Source of the DNA: a bacterium
GTDB taxonomy: Bacteria; Auribacterota; UBA3054; B51-G9
DNA: 11,986 nucleotides
Direction of reading: 5' to 3'
Assembly (NCBI GenBank): GCA_029933535.1
Contig: JAOZNZ010000052.1
Span: 1-11,986, forward strand
Below are positions 11,847-11,986 of this stretch, piece after piece. The number at the start of each line of letters is the position of its first letter. The first letter of the stretch is position 1. Made by a program: the position numbers and the translations under genes. The notes under the pieces were generated by a model. The model worked only from the letters and a program-made list of their open reading frames with translations, was not told the DNA's origin and did no database searches.

Positions 11847-11986
11847 ATGTTTTTTGACACAACCCAAGTTCGACATATTTCAATTAATTGTGAACTTCAC
11901 TACTGTCCGATAAAGAAACGAATTGATAATAATTTAAGAATAGCCACCAACGAAGTAACACTGTACTCATGTTCAAGGCACGAAGA
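11847..11986 (+). CDS. Possible divergent gene, N-terminal fragment, runs off window
   Basis: An ATG at 11847 opens a frame of 46 codons that is still open at the right edge (MFFDTTQVRHISINCELHYC and on). It is divergent from rhaA with 136 nt between starts, the usual place for a sugar-operon regulator. I cannot recognise a domain in so short a piece. There is no clear ribosome site, and two minus-strand frames across part of it are also open for about 30 codons, so chance is possible. An AraC- or LacI-type regulator is only a contextual guess. Confidence 0.3.
   Translation, partial: MFFDTTQVRHISINCELHYCPIKKRIDNNLRIATNEVTLYSCSRHE

Noticed and set aside
1..11986. tRNA, rRNA, transposase or integrase
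   Set aside because: I found no tRNA-like cloverleaf, rRNA segment, transposase ORF or target-site duplication by reading both strands.

Overview
The window is AT-rich bacterial DNA with mostly Gram-negative style genes (periplasmic signal peptides and an RND adaptor). Nearly every convincing gene lies on the minus strand, so the window is best read from right to left. Several uroporphyrinogen-decarboxylase-fold (URO-D) enzymes next to rhamnose genes, low GC, and intergenic DNA full of 8-9 nt tandem repeats and small hairpins suggest the PVC group, perhaps Lentisphaerae-like. That placement is inference from gene style; no marker gene is present.

Right part (11986 to about 4673), L-rhamnose and methyltransferase region: a promoter at 11796-11823 reads leftward into rhaA (L-rhamnose isomerase, all six metal-site residues visible). 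Then come a URO-D-family protein (9137-10195) and, 15 nt further on, a GH78-type alpha-L-rhamnosidase (6833-9121). A 456-nt gap holding a dense hairpin array separates these from a 542-residue protein that fuses an MtaA/CmuA-type methyltransferase domain to two thioredoxin-fold domains (4748-6376). The rhamnosidase would release L-rhamnose and RhaA would isomerise it to L-rhamnulose. The role of the URO-D proteins is not known from sequence; demethylation of a methylated substrate is a reasonable guess. A possible divergent gene starts at 11847 and runs off the right edge.

Middle (4672 to 3301): an MtfA-like M90 zinc peptidase with one N-terminal membrane helix, flanked on both sides by repeat-rich intergenic DNA. 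The gap 3' of this peptidase gene and the gap 3' of rhaA share a composite repeat: 9-nt GGACA units, 8-nt ATTCC units and a 28-nt palindromic end that reaches the stop codon.

Left part (3300 to 1), metal-handling region: a small membrane protein whose start looks damaged, then a perfect-consensus sigma-70 type promoter (3005-3033) with a 12-bp palindrome in its spacer. This promoter leads into four genes: a secreted protein with two YHS-like metal-binding modules, a secreted BON-like protein with a Cys cluster, an NQR2/RnfD-like membrane protein, and a CusB-type RND efflux adaptor with an N-terminal heavy-metal-binding domain, cut by the left edge. Together they look like a copper/silver-type metal response and efflux operon. 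A perfect 21-bp inverted repeat sits inside this operon.
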